A stretch of DNA of 64,000 nucleotides from Moheibacter sediminis (GTDB lineage: Bacteria; Bacteroidota; Bacteroidia; Flavobacteriales; Weeksellaceae). Shown piece by piece: positions 1 through 8,498 of this stretch; position 1 is the stretch's first letter, and each line of letters begins with the position of its first letter. Location: positions 186,001-250,000 of the forward strand of contig NZ_FWXS01000003.1 of the NCBI RefSeq assembly GCF_900176425.1. Reading direction: 5' to 3'. Below the pieces are notes generated by a model, which searched no databases, was not told where the DNA came from, and saw nothing but the letters and a program-made list of their open reading frames with translations. Position numbers and translations under genes: made by a program.

Positions 1-495
1 GTATGGTATCCAGGTGACATTACTCACGTTCCGGGAACAGCTAGTACATTCGTATCTTCAGGTATCAACTCTGCAGCACCAATGGGTTCTTCATACTCTA
101 CAGATGGAGGAATGACTTGGATTGAAATTGATTCAGGAGAGCAAAGAGGTAGATTGGAGTTCTTTAATGGAACAACAGGATGGTGTGGTCAATTCAGCGA
201 CGGACCTGGAGGTTCTATCGGAGTATTGAAATTTGACGGAAACTTGAGCATGGCAGTTTCAGATGTAAATGCTAAGTCAAACTTACAAGTTTATCCAAAC
301 CCATCTTCTTCAGTTATCAACTTTACAGCTAAAAACGAAATTGTACAAGTTAATGTAATTGATTTGACTGGTAAAGTTGTTTCTCAAACTAAAGGAACTA
401 AAGTAAATGTATCTTCATTGCCTGCAGGTGTATATGTTGCACAAGTTAAATATGCAAATGGTGGTGTAGAAAACACTAAAGTTGTAGTAAAATAA
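1..495 (+). CDS. T9SS-secreted protein, C-terminal part (5' end outside window)
   Basis: The reading frame is open from base 1, so this is the last 164 residues of a longer gene. It contains an Asp-box (BNR-like) motif, STDGGMTW, typical of sortilin/sialidase-type beta-propellers. From about base 250 (MAVSD) it has an 81-residue type A sorting domain with the YPNPSS motif, the LTGKVV strand, the LPAGVYV strand and a basic end (TKVVVK). The family is exported by Sec, crosses the outer membrane by the type IX system, and loses this domain at the surface. The substrate or binding role of the propeller cannot be told from the visible part. A strong hairpin terminator follows. Confidence 0.85.
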   Translation, partial: VWYPGDITHVPGTASTFVSSGINSAAPMGSSYSTDGGMTWIEIDSGEQRGRLEFFNGTTGWCGQFSDGPGGSIGVLKFDGNLSMAVSDVNAKSNLQVYPNPSSSVINFTAKNEIVQVNVIDLTGKVVSQTKGTKVNVSSLPAGVYVAQVKYANGGVENTKVVVK

Positions 496-518
496 TTTAC
501 TCAAAATATAAAGTTAAT

Positions 519-540
519 AAGCCCCGTCAGGGGCTTTTTT
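519..540 (+). terminator. Intrinsic terminator of the T9SS cargo gene
   Basis: Perfect stem AAGCCCC / GGGGCTT with a GTCA loop, followed by a T run. It lies 24 bases after the stop codon. Confidence 0.85.
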
Positions 541-580
541 ATTTTTATGATAAAATTTTTAAATAATTTATTCAAAGGCA

Positions 581-611
581 TTTGTGAATCCAAAATGAAT
601 TCATACATTTG
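581..611 (+). promoter_or_regulatory. Promoter for rplM-rpsI
   Basis: TTTG at 581-584 and TACATTTG at 604-611, 19 bases apart, match the Bacteroidota primary sigma consensus. Transcription should start about 617, so the TTG at 609 cannot be a start codon. Confidence 0.75.
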
Positions 612-656
612 CAACCCGAATTTCATTCAGAATATAACATAGTAAAAATCAAGATA

Positions 657-1112
657 GTGGATACGTTAAGTTACAAAACAATATCAGCTAATAAAGAAAC
701 CTCTCAAAAAGAGTGGATTCAGGTTGATGCAGCCGGCCTAAGTCTAGGTAGATTAGCTTCAGGAGTTGCTAAGCTGGCAAGAGGAAAGCACAAAACAAAC
801 TTTACACCTCACGCAGACTGCGGAGATTATGTAATCGTTGTAAATGCTGATAAAATCCAATTAACAGGAAACAAGTGGAACGATAAATTATACATTCGTC
901 ACACAGGTTACCCAGGTGGTCAGCGTAGTTTGACTGCTCAGCAATTATTTGACAAAGACCCAATCCGTTTGATCGAAAAAGCGGTAAAAGGTATGTTGCC
1001 AAAAAATAAATTGGGAAGCCAACTTTTATCAAATGTTCATGTTTTTTCAGGAGAAGAGCATCAGCATACGGCACAAAAACCAAAGAAAATAGATATTAAC
1101 GCATATATTTAA
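657..1112 (+). CDS. rplM: 50S ribosomal protein L13 (uL13)
   Basis: Large-subunit ribosomal protein binding 23S rRNA. The 151-residue product starting VDTLSYKTISANK fits the family length, with the conserved blocks AAGLSLGRLAS, YIRHTGYPGG and AVKGMLPKNKLG. I choose GTG at 657. A longer frame exists from TTG at 609, but that TTG lies inside the -7 promoter element and its 16 extra residues match nothing in L13. rpsI follows after eight bases, the usual L13-S9 operon. Confidence 0.95.
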   Translation: MDTLSYKTISANKETSQKEWIQVDAAGLSLGRLASGVAKLARGKHKTNFTPHADCGDYVIVVNADKIQLTGNKWNDKLYIRHTGYPGGQRSLTAQQLFDKDPIRLIEKAVKGMLPKNKLGSQLLSNVHVFSGEEHQHTAQKPKKIDINAYI

Positions 1113-1120
1113 AATTAATT

Positions 1121-1507
1121 ATGGCAATCGTTCACAAAATAGGCCGCAGAAAAACAGCCGTTGCAAGAGTTTACTTACAAGAAGGTAACGGAGAAATTTT
1201 CGTAAATGGCCGCGAATTAAAAGAATACTTCACAACCGGAGTTTTGCAATACAAAGTAGAACAACCTTTGACTATCACTGGGACAAAAGGTAAATACAAT
1301 GTAGATATCAAAGTTTTCGGAGGTGGGATCACAGGACAAGCAGAAGCAATCCGTTTAGGGATTTCAAGAGCTTTGTGCGAGGTCGATACAGATTTCAGAG
1401 GACAATTGAAACCAGAAGGTTTGTTGACTCGTGACCCAAGAATGGTAGAGCGTAAGAAATTCGGACAGAAGAAAGCTCGTAAGAGATTCCAGTTCTCGAA
1501 ACGTTAA
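1121..1507 (+). CDS. rpsI: 30S ribosomal protein S9 (uS9)
   Basis: Small-subunit protein of 128 residues. The start IGRRKTAVARVYL and the basic end KKARKRFQFSKR are diagnostic; in the family the C-terminal SKR tail reaches toward the P-site tRNA. It is eight bases after rplM and clearly co-transcribed. No hairpin terminator is obvious in the 189-base gap before rpsB, so read-through is possible. Confidence 0.97.
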   Translation: MAIVHKIGRRKTAVARVYLQEGNGEIFVNGRELKEYFTTGVLQYKVEQPLTITGTKGKYNVDIKVFGGGITGQAEAIRLGISRALCEVDTDFRGQLKPEGLLTRDPRMVERKKFGQKKARKRFQFSKR

Positions 1508-1696
1508 TACATGTTTAGAGTTTTATTTTCAATGTTTAAATTGAATTTGAAAACTTACAACTTTAAATTAAAAAATAATAAATTATAAAACCATTTTACG
1601 GTAGGTTTAGCATCTAAATGTTTAAGGCGCGAATTCATTCAACCACTCAAACATTGCTTGCAAATTAGGCAGAACGTAAACTAAAAAAACAAAAAA

Positions 1697-2458
1697 ATGG
1701 CAAAAGCAAATGTAAAAGAATTGTTGGAAGCCGGAGTACACTTCGGTCACTTGACAAGAAAATGGAACCCAAACATGGCTTCTTATATCTTTATGGAGAA
1801 GAACGGGATCCACATCATAGACCTTCACAAAACTGCAGTTAAATTAGAAGAAGCTTCAACAGCTTTGGGTAAAATCGCTGCATCAGGTCGTAAAATCCTT
1901 TTCGTAGCTACAAAAAAACAAGCGAAAGAAGTTGTTGCAAAACACGCGGAAAGCATCAATATGCCTTATATTACTGAACGATGGCCGGGCGGGATGCTTA
2001 CGAACTTTGTTACAATTCGTAAAGCGATCAAAAAAATGAACTCCATTGATAGAATGAAAAAAGATGGAACTTTCGAAACACTATCTAAAAAAGAAAGACT
2101 ACAAGTTGATCGTCAACGTTTGAAATTAGAGCGCGATTTAGGTTCAATTGCTGACATGACAAGAATTCCTTCAGCGATCTTTATCGTTGATACAGTGAGA
2201 GAACATATTGCAGTAGCAGAAGCTCAGAAATTGGGTATTCCAATCTTTGCAATGGTTGATACCAACACAGATCCTAGAGAAGTTGAGTTCCCAATTCCAG
2301 CAAACGATGATGCATCAAAATCAATTGACATTATTTTGGAGCATGTTACAGGAGCAATCAAAGAAGGATTGTCAACCCGTAAAGCTGAAAAAGACAAAGC
2401 TAAAGAAGAACCAAAAGCTGAAGTTGTAGAAGAAAACACTACAGAAGACGCTGAATAA
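1697..2458 (+). CDS. rpsB: 30S ribosomal protein S2 (uS2)
   Basis: S2 of 253 residues. ELLEAGVHFGHLTRKWNPNM near the start and ERWPGGMLTNF, then AMVDTNTDP near residue 190, are family hallmarks. A lysine/glutamate-rich tail of about 30 residues ends the protein and is variable in the family. The leader of nearly 190 bases contains no promoter I can call with confidence and could hold a regulatory structure. tsf follows after 114 bases, with a hairpin terminator between them. Confidence 0.96.
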   Translation: MAKANVKELLEAGVHFGHLTRKWNPNMASYIFMEKNGIHIIDLHKTAVKLEEASTALGKIAASGRKILFVATKKQAKEVVAKHAESINMPYITERWPGGMLTNFVTIRKAIKKMNSIDRMKKDGTFETLSKKERLQVDRQRLKLERDLGSIADMTRIPSAIFIVDTVREHIAVAEAQKLGIPIFAMVDTNTDPREVEFPIPANDDASKSIDIILEHVTGAIKEGLSTRKAEKDKAKEEPKAEVVEENTTEDAE

Positions 2459-2497
2459 TTTACGATGAATATTCATCACATTTAAACAAAAGTTAAT

Positions 2498-2535
2498 GTA
2501 GTTCTTTCGTAATTGAGAGAACTACTTTTTATTTT
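2498..2535 (+). terminator. Hairpin terminator between rpsB and tsf
   Basis: An 11-bp stem (2498-2508 with 2515-2525, one G-T pair) is followed by CTTTTTATTTT. It would partly uncouple tsf from rpsB. Confidence 0.7.
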
Positions 2536-2572
2536 AGATTCAAATTTTTTAATTCAATAAAAACTAAATACA

Positions 2573-3394
2573 ATGTACAAAGCAACCGCTGCAGAAGTAA
2601 GTAAATTAAGAACCGCTACAGGAGCCGGAATGATGGATTCTAAAAAAGCTTTGGAAGAAGCGGAAGGAGATTTCGAAAAAGCAATCGAAATTCTTCGTAA
2701 AAAAGGTCAAAAAGTAGCTGCAAACAGAGCTGACAGAGAAAGTACTGAAGGTGCTGTTATTGCAAAAGTAAATGCTGACAACACACAAGGTGTGATTGTT
2801 TCTCTTAACTGTGAAACTGACTTCGTAGGTAAAAACGAAGATTTCATTGCATTGGCTCACAAATTTGCTGATATGGCATTTGACTACGCTGACAAAGAAT
2901 CTTTCTTGAATGCTGATTTCGGAGGAATTACAGTTGCTGAAAAATTGACTGAACAAACAGGTGTAATCGGTGAGAAAATCGAAATCGGAACTTTCCAGAA
3001 AATCGAAGGTGCATTTGTAAATTCTTATATCCACGCTGGTAACAAAATCGGTGCGGTTGTAGCTCTTTCTGCTAAAGTTGACGGCGCTGAAGAAGGTGCA
3101 AGAGAAGTCGCAATGCAGGTTGCAGCAATGAATCCGGTAGCTTTGAATGAAAATGAAGTTTCTGCTGACATCGTTGAGAAAGAATTGGAAATTGCAAAAG
3201 ATGTATTGCGTCAGGAAGGTAAAGCCGAAAACATGATCGAAAACATCGCAAAAGGTAAATTGCAGAAATTCTTCAAAGAAAATACATTGGTTCACCAACC
3301 ATTTATCAAAGAAGCTAAATTAACTGTAGCTGAACATTTGAAATCTATCAGCCCTGAATTAGAGGTAGTTGGATTCATCCGTTACGGGATATAA
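2573..3394 (+). CDS. tsf: Translation elongation factor Ts
   Basis: Guanine-nucleotide exchange factor for EF-Tu, 273 residues. The N-terminal UBA-like domain carries the signature TGAGMMDSKKALEEAEGD (residues about 17-35), and CETDFVGKNEDF near residue 83 is the EF-Tu-contacting TDFV motif. The C-terminal dimerisation region is complete. It is paired with rpsB as in most bacteria but lies behind a terminator-like hairpin, so it may have its own promoter in the AT-rich 114-base gap. A strong terminator follows. Confidence 0.97.
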   Translation: MYKATAAEVSKLRTATGAGMMDSKKALEEAEGDFEKAIEILRKKGQKVAANRADRESTEGAVIAKVNADNTQGVIVSLNCETDFVGKNEDFIALAHKFADMAFDYADKESFLNADFGGITVAEKLTEQTGVIGEKIEIGTFQKIEGAFVNSYIHAGNKIGAVVALSAKVDGAEEGAREVAMQVAAMNPVALNENEVSADIVEKELEIAKDVLRQEGKAENMIENIAKGKLQKFFKENTLVHQPFIKEAKLTVAEHLKSISPELEVVGFIRYGI

Positions 3395-3415
3395 TCTTAT
3401 TTGAGATATAAATTT

Positions 3416-3446
3416 AAAGCCCTGATTTTGTCAGGGCTTTTTTTTG
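3416..3446 (+). terminator. Intrinsic terminator of tsf
   Basis: Perfect 10-bp stem AAAGCCCTGA / TCAGGGCTTT with a five-base loop and a long T run. Confidence 0.9.
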
Positions 3447-3468
3447 TTAAAATATTTTGGCATGGGTA

Positions 3469-3499
3469 TTGTTTTTAATTAAAATAAGTTCTAATTTTG
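3469..3499 (+). promoter_or_regulatory. Promoter of the small sorting-domain protein
   Basis: TTG at 3469-3471 and TAATTTTG at 3492-3499 with 20-base spacing, just upstream of the ATG at 3513. Confidence 0.6.
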
Positions 3500-3512
3500 T
3501 AGAGATATAGAT

Positions 3513-3860
3513 ATGAAACAGATTCTACTTATTATGTTTTTAACATTTTCCGCTTTGACTGTGCAGGCACAGAACAAAGGGGGGATTTCTATATCTAATA
3601 ATGCTGCTGAAAAAACAGTTAAAATCTCTCCGAATCCAGCGATTGCAGATGTTCAGGTTTCTATCGAAGGAAATCAATTCGAAGTAAAAGCAATTTCTAT
3701 TTACAGTATCATCGGAAGCGAAGTTTTTTCTCAAACTTATACAAACTCTTCTTCAAAGAACATCGAATTAAATGTACGCAACCTTAAAAAAGGTAAATAT
3801 ATGGTTCGTGTAATGTTCGAAGACGGCACTACAGAAGTTGCCACACTTATCAAGCAATAA
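3513..3860 (+). CDS. Small secreted protein: signal peptide plus T9SS sorting domain only
   Basis: Product of 115 residues. Residues 1-20 are a signal peptide ending VQAQ. After about ten linker residues the remainder is a type A sorting domain: VKISPNPA, then a strand like IYSIIGSEVFSQ, then LKKGKYMVRV and a basic end. No functional domain lies between export signal and sorting domain, so after sorting-domain cleavage almost nothing would remain. It has its own promoter and lies between two terminated units. It could be a retained domain, a surface peptide or a modulator of the T9SS sorter; the sequence does not decide. Confidence 0.8.
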   Translation: MKQILLIMFLTFSALTVQAQNKGGISISNNAAEKTVKISPNPAIADVQVSIEGNQFEVKAISIYSIIGSEVFSQTYTNSSSKNIELNVRNLKKGKYMVRVMFEDGTTEVATLIKQ

Positions 3861-4084
3861 TTTTTACTGAAAATTTATTTTCAAATGTGTAAATGTAGAA
3901 ATACATACAATAATATATTTCAGTTATCCCTTTCCAAAAAAATGTGTGAAACTGTCTTGGGTTCACATAACAAAGCCTACATCATTTCAGCCTCTCGATA
4001 ATTCTTTCGGGAGAAATATTACTTCAAATTTTAAAATATTCTTCAAAAATTGAAGAATGAAAACTATTATTAAAAATTAAAATC

Positions 4085-4477
4085 ATGAATTTAAAACCAA
4101 TCATATTATTGTCAGAATATCAAATGTTGCGCGAAATCATCAAAAGAAACACAGATGCAAATTTGACCAAAGATGTACAACAACTTTCGAATGAATTGGA
4201 CAGGGCCATCGTCATTCAGGAACAAGAACTCAACAAAAAAATAATCAGAATTAATTCAGAAGTAGAATTCGTTGAAGAAAAGTCCAAACGTAAAATGAAA
4301 ATTCAAGTTGTGCTTCCTGAAAATGCTGACTTCAAGAAGGGGAAAATTTCGATTTTTGCTCCTTTAGCAACTGCATTGATTGGATTTTCTGAAAATGATT
4401 CAGTCAATTGGAACATGCCAGCCGGCGAAACAAAACTTTCCATTTTGTCTGTTTCAAATGAAAATCCAGAAATTTAA
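4085..4477 (+). CDS. GreA/GreB C-terminal-like (Rnk-type) protein
   Basis: Product of 130 residues. Residues about 65-130 resemble the FKBP-like C-terminal domain of Gre factors ([20 protein letters not shown], then a strand near LATALIGF and the [12 protein letters not shown] segment). The N-terminal 60 residues form a short helical stretch, too short for the complete Gre coiled coil. The family binds RNA polymerase through this domain. Whether it rescues stalled polymerase is unknown, because the acidic coiled-coil tip of GreA is not evident. Its stop codon overlaps that of hemE by four bases on the opposite strand. Confidence 0.7.
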   Translation: MNLKPIILLSEYQMLREIIKRNTDANLTKDVQQLSNELDRAIVIQEQELNKKIIRINSEVEFVEEKSKRKMKIQVVLPENADFKKGKISIFAPLATALIGFSENDSVNWNMPAGETKLSILSVSNENPEI

Positions 4478-5502
4478 ATTTTCTTATAATTCACAACTGC
4501 TTCTACAAATGCCTGCGCATGTTCAACTGGGACATTAGGTAAAATTCCATGTCCTAAATTTGCAATGTATTTTGTAGTTCCAAACTCATCGATCATTTCT
4601 TTGACAATTTTTTGAATTGTTTCAGGCGGAGAAAGCAAACGTGCAGGATCGAAATTTCCTTGAAGCGTTATAGAATTTTTAGTCAAATAACGGGCAATTT
4701 GTGGCGTTACTGTCCAATCCACGCCCAAAGCTGAAGCTTTTGACTGACTCATTTTTTCCAATGCAAACCAACAACCTTTTGCAAAAACCGTAACCGGAAC
4801 TTTTTCCGCAAGCACATTTACAATTTGTTCGATATATGGCCAGGAAAATTCATCATAATCGTTTGGAGAAAGCAAACCGCCCCAGCTGTCAAAAATCTGA
4901 ATTACATCACAACCCGATTCTACTTTTTTCAATAAATATTTGATTGTTGTATCGGTGATTTTTTGAAGTAATTCATGTGCAGCAACCGGATTTTCAAAAC
5001 AAAATCCTTTTGCAATGTCAAATGTTTTCGAACCTTTTCCTTCCACAGCATAACACAAAATAGTCCACGGAGAGCCCGCAAATCCGATCAAAGGAACTTT
5101 TCCGTCCAATTCTTTTTTGGTTAGCTTAATCGCTTCAAAAACGTAGCCCAAAGTTTCTTCTACATCCGGAACAATTACATTTTTCACGTCAGCTGAAGTT
5201 TTAATTGTATTTTCCAGCCAAGGACCAACGCCGGGTTTCATTTCGAAATTCATACCCATCGCTTGCGGAACCACTAAAATGTCAGAAAATAAAATCGCTG
5301 CATCCAACGGAAATCTTCTCAGCGGCTGTAATGTGATTTCAGTAGCCAGCTCAGGTGTCTGACAACGTGTGAAAAAATCATATTGGTCGCGTAAAGCGAT
5401 GAATTCAGGTAAATAACGACCGGCTTGACGCATCATCCACACGGGCGGTCTTTGCAATTCTTCTCCTCGCAATGCTTTCAGCAATAAATCATTTTTCAAC
5501 AT
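4474..5502 (-). CDS. hemE: Uroporphyrinogen decarboxylase
   Basis: Converts uroporphyrinogen III to coproporphyrinogen III by removing four carboxyl groups, in the cytoplasm. The 342 residues are full family length. Signature 1 [17 protein letters not shown] (near residue 20) supplies conserved arginines; [12 protein letters not shown] near residue 140 is signature 2; NLGHGILP near the end holds the conserved histidine. It is the last gene of hemA-hemC-hemD-hemE, and its start overlaps hemD by 14 bases, so translation is probably coupled. Confidence 0.96.
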   Translation of the reverse strand: MLKNDLLLKALRGEELQRPPVWMMRQAGRYLPEFIALRDQYDFFTRCQTPELATEITLQPLRRFPLDAAILFSDILVVPQAMGMNFEMKPGVGPWLENTIKTSADVKNVIVPDVEETLGYVFEAIKLTKKELDGKVPLIGFAGSPWTILCYAVEGKGSKTFDIAKGFCFENPVAAHELLQKITDTTIKYLLKKVESGCDVIQIFDSWGGLLSPNDYDEFSWPYIEQIVNVLAEKVPVTVFAKGCWFALEKMSQSKASALGVDWTVTPQIARYLTKNSITLQGNFDPARLLSPPETIQKIVKEMIDEFGTTKYIANLGHGILPNVPVEHAQAFVEAVVNYKKI

Positions 5503-6163
5503 AATAATAGTTGTTTATGGTTTCTATGACACTTTCCAAAGTTGGAATTTTGGCGTTGATAATTTTGTTTTTTGTATGTATTCTTACTTCTTGTGAAGTC
5601 GTTTTACCAATCGAAAAGATGATTGTTTCGGGTAAAATTTTATTATTTTCTAAATAAGATTTGACGCCCAAAGGACTGAAAAATGCAATCCCATCATAAT
5701 TATTGTCATCCAAATCATGCGGATTTGGATGTGATTCATAACATTGAATTTCTTTGATGGAATGTCCATTGGGAATTAATTTTTCAAACAATTCATCACG
5801 TCGGTTGTTTCCGCAAAAGAAAATCCATTCTTTAGAAGTTTTATTTTCTAATATGAATTCAGCCAATTCAGAAGCGTAATTTTTTACAACTTCAACTTTG
5901 AAATTATTTTGAATTAATTTCTCAGCGGTCTTTTGCCCGACTACATAAAAATTTCCTTTTAAATCTAAATCTTTAATCGCTTTAACTGAGTTTTGACTTG
6001 TAAGTAAATAATTTTCAATGGATTTATTTAAAAAAGGGATTATTTTTTCTTCAGGATTAATTTTAATTTCTAAAAAATTAACAACATCAAAATCCATCTC
6101 CTGAGACAAATTCTGTTTCAAAAAATCAGACGAAATTTCTTTTGTGAAAAGGATTTTTTTCAC
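5489..6163 (-). CDS. hemD: Uroporphyrinogen-III synthase
   Basis: Closes hydroxymethylbilane to uroporphyrinogen III with inversion of ring D. The 224-residue protein belongs to a poorly conserved family; [15 protein letters not shown] in the second half is the most recognisable block (the usual F-S/T-S-x-x-G/A-V element). The assignment rests largely on its position between hemC and hemE. It overlaps hemC by four bases (ATGA) and hemE by 14. Confidence 0.88.
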   Translation of the reverse strand: MKKILFTKEISSDFLKQNLSQEMDFDVVNFLEIKINPEEKIIPFLNKSIENYLLTSQNSVKAIKDLDLKGNFYVVGQKTAEKLIQNNFKVEVVKNYASELAEFILENKTSKEWIFFCGNNRRDELFEKLIPNGHSIKEIQCYESHPNPHDLDDNNYDGIAFFSPLGVKSYLENNKILPETIIFSIGKTTSQEVRIHTKNKIINAKIPTLESVIETINNYYYVEK

Positions 6164-7080
6164 GCTTTTAATTCTTTTTGAACTTGTTGAATCAATTCCT
6201 TTGCACCGTTATTCAAACATTTCTCTGCTAATTCTTTTCCTTTATTTTCAAATTCATACTTGAGGAAATTCTCATCAACTAAAATTATTTTGCTTCCATC
6301 CAAAGACAAAACCGCTCCTTTAAAATGAACAATTTCATCAATTATTTCAGCAAATCCGCCAATGGGCGCGGTACATCCGCCTTCCAAAATATTTAAAAAC
6401 TGTCGTTCAATTTTAGCTGAAATTGTAGAATTTTCATGAGAAATTTTCGGCATTTCAAAACCTTTTCTTACGGTAATTCCCACAATTCCTTGTGATGGCG
6501 CGGGAATCATCCATTCTAAAGTTTGATATTTCAATCCTCTCGAATTCAATTCTCCCAAAATTCCGCTTCTTTCAATACCGGCATAAGCGAAAATAGCTCC
6601 ATCCCAATCTGATTCTATTAATTTTTGTAATCTTAATTGTACATTTCCACGAAGATTTTCTACTTCATCTTGCGGAAATTTATTGAGCCAAAAAGACTTC
6701 CTTCTCAAACTTCCAGTGCCAATCGTTCGTTTACTTTTTTCGAAAATTTTATCCGATTTATAAATCAAAACATCATATGGATTTCCTCTTTCCAGACAGG
6801 AAACCAATTCAATTTCCTCAGGAAGAATCGTCGGAACATCCTTTAAACTATGAACGGCAATGTCAATCTGGTTATTAATCAGAGCAGTGTCAAGCGAATG
6901 TGTAAAAACACCGGAAATTCCCAATTGATAAATCGGTTGTTTCAGATTGATGTCTCCGTCGGAAGTAATGGGAACTATTTCAGTGGATATGTTTTTGTCC
7001 TTGAGTTTACTTGCCACAAGTTCGGCTTGCCACATAGCGAGTGGACTTTTGCGTGTTCCAATTCGGATTTTCTGCATCAA
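6160..7080 (-). CDS. hemC: Hydroxymethylbilane synthase (porphobilinogen deaminase)
   Basis: Polymerises four porphobilinogens into hydroxymethylbilane. The 306 residues start with RIGTRKSPLAMWQAELVASK, and LEGGCTAPIGGFAEI near residue 238 contains the cysteine that carries the dipyrromethane cofactor. VHSLKDVPT and RRKSFWL are substrate-binding blocks. The start codon overlaps the hemA stop by four bases, showing tight operon packing. Confidence 0.96.
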   Translation of the reverse strand: MMQKIRIGTRKSPLAMWQAELVASKLKDKNISTEIVPITSDGDINLKQPIYQLGISGVFTHSLDTALINNQIDIAVHSLKDVPTILPEEIELVSCLERGNPYDVLIYKSDKIFEKSKRTIGTGSLRRKSFWLNKFPQDEVENLRGNVQLRLQKLIESDWDGAIFAYAGIERSGILGELNSRGLKYQTLEWMIPAPSQGIVGITVRKGFEMPKISHENSTISAKIERQFLNILEGGCTAPIGGFAEIIDEIVHFKGAVLSLDGSKIILVDENFLKYEFENKGKELAEKCLNNGAKELIQQVQKELKA

Positions 7081-8321
7081 GCTTTGGCTTTTAATCGGAA
7101 AATATCTTCCATCAAAGCGATGGTATGGTCTGCATTTTCGCGGTTTTCGAGAATGTAAGAAGCAAATTGATTGGTAAGGTTTTGAACTAATTTATCGGCA
7201 AGCAAAAATTCTTTTCCGTTGATTTCAGGATTTTTCTTTTGTAGATTCTGAAATTCAAATTGATGTAAATTTTCCAATCTTTGTTTAAATGATTGAATTA
7301 CAGGGACGAATTCTCTGCTTTTCTGCCATTCATCAAATTCCTGTTTGTGTTCTTCAATGATTGCATAAGCGGCCGGGACAGATTCTTTGCGCGAACCCAA
7401 TGTATCATCGACCATTTTTGACAAGCCATCAACATTTATCAACTGAATGTTTTCTCTAGACGCCAGAGTATGCGAAACATTTTCAGGAACCGACAAATCG
7501 ATGATTACCATTTCTTTGTCAAATGGAATCATGTCTTCCGTAATCGTATGGTGATTCGATCCGGTAGCAACAATCAGGATATCTGTTTGCCTCAATTGAT
7601 TATTTAATTCGGAAAAATCTTTTACCAAAACTTCATATTTCTGGCTCAGTACTTCAGCTTTTTCCTTGGTTCTGTTAATTAGCGTAATATGATCGTTTTG
7701 TGTATGTTTGACCAAGTTGGTACAAGTATTTCTTCCAATTTTTCCGATTCCATACAGAAGAATGTTTTTTTGCGAAACCTCTTTTTGCGTGGAAAGGATA
7801 TAATGTACGGCAGCATAAGAAACCGAAGCTGCGCCATTGCTGAGGGTGGTTTGGTTCTTGACTTTTTTACTGATTTGAATAGCTGTATTGATCAATCTTT
7901 CTAAAAATGAATCTGATGAACCCTGCTTTTTGAATCGACTGAACCAGGTTTTGATTTGACCGATGATTTCAAAATCACCTAAAATCTGGCTTTTCAAACC
8001 AGAGGAAACTTCAAATAAATGACGAATCGCTCCGTCACCTTCAGTAAGATTCATCACCGGTAAAAATTCTTCCACAGTTCCGTTCGTATATTTGCAATAC
8101 AAATCAATCATTGTCTGCGGATTTTCAGCGAAACCATAAAATTCGGAACGATTACAAGTGGAAACCACAAAGAAACTTTCAATTCCTAATTCTTTTGCCT
8201 CATTTGTAAAAGCTTCAACTGCATCCGGAAAAAAAGTAAATTTACCACGTGTTTCAGCATCAGCTTTTTCAAAACTGATTCCGATGACATAAAAATTTTT
8301 CTTTGTGTGGTTCACGCTCAT
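7077..8321 (-). CDS. hemA: Glutamyl-tRNA reductase
   Basis: First committed step of C5-pathway haem synthesis: reduces glutamyl-tRNA to glutamate semialdehyde with NADPH. The protein has the catalytic-cysteine block VSTCNRSEFYGF (Cys about residue 54), GLKSQILGDFEIIGQIK, and an NADPH-binding region GIGKIGRNTC. I start it at ATG 8321 (MSVNHTKK, 414 residues). A TTG five codons upstream overlaps the -7 element TATTTTTG. It is first in hemACDE and divergent from an AraC-type regulator. Confidence 0.95.
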   Translation of the reverse strand: MSVNHTKKNFYVIGISFEKADAETRGKFTFFPDAVEAFTNEAKELGIESFFVVSTCNRSEFYGFAENPQTMIDLYCKYTNGTVEEFLPVMNLTEGDGAIRHLFEVSSGLKSQILGDFEIIGQIKTWFSRFKKQGSSDSFLERLINTAIQISKKVKNQTTLSNGAASVSYAAVHYILSTQKEVSQKNILLYGIGKIGRNTCTNLVKHTQNDHITLINRTKEKAEVLSQKYEVLVKDFSELNNQLRQTDILIVATGSNHHTITEDMIPFDKEMVIIDLSVPENVSHTLASRENIQLINVDGLSKMVDDTLGSRKESVPAAYAIIEEHKQEFDEWQKSREFVPVIQSFKQRLENLHQFEFQNLQKKNPEINGKEFLLADKLVQNLTNQFASYILENRENADHTIALMEDIFRLKAKA

Positions 8322-8333
8322 TTTATTCAACGA

Positions 8334-8341
8334 CAAAAATA
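8334..8341 (-). promoter_or_regulatory. -7 element of the hemACDE promoter
   Basis: TATTTTTG on the minus strand. Transcription would begin about 8327, leaving a leader of roughly six bases. No good TTG lies at the -33 position, which suggests dependence on an activator. Confidence 0.55.
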
Positions 8342-8359
8342 GAACGGTTCTTAATGTAA

Positions 8360-8388
8360 AAATAACGCCTTCTTTTGAGAAATAACGC
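8360..8388. promoter_or_regulatory. Direct repeat, candidate AraC-type half-sites upstream of hemA
   Basis: AAATAACGC occurs at 8360-8368 and again at 8380-8388, exactly 20 bases apart. The first copy overlaps the expected -33 position of hemA. Paired direct repeats about two helical turns apart are typical AraC-family sites, and such a regulator is encoded divergently. Confidence 0.45.
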
Positions 8389-8408
8389 TATTTGTCGAAA
8401 TTCATTTT

Positions 8409-8425
8409 TTTAGAATGATTCTAAA
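8409..8425. promoter_or_regulatory. Perfect inverted repeat, Fur-like operator before the AraC-type gene
   Basis: TTTAGAATGATTCTAAA is an 8-1-8 perfect inverted repeat whose core AATnATT matches the 7-1-7 type of Fur box. It sits where the -33 element of the TACCTTTG promoter (8435-8442) should be. Confidence 0.5.
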
Positions 8426-8434
8426 CAAAATACT

Positions 8435-8442
8435 TACCTTTG
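8435..8442 (+). promoter_or_regulatory. -7 element of the AraC-type regulator gene
   Basis: TACCTTTG, about 57 bases before the start codon. A second match, TACATTTG at 8473-8480, lies nearer the gene; which one is used cannot be told. Confidence 0.5.
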
Positions 8443-8498
8443 CATTATGAATGCTTTCTGGTAAAGTGTTTTTACATTTGATGTAGTATAGCTGATGA

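Noticed and set aside
2606-3298. 230-codon open frame antisense to tsf
   Set aside because: It lies wholly opposite a highly conserved gene, its product is Phe/Cys/Ser-rich without any domain, and the frame is open only because of the codon usage of the sense gene.
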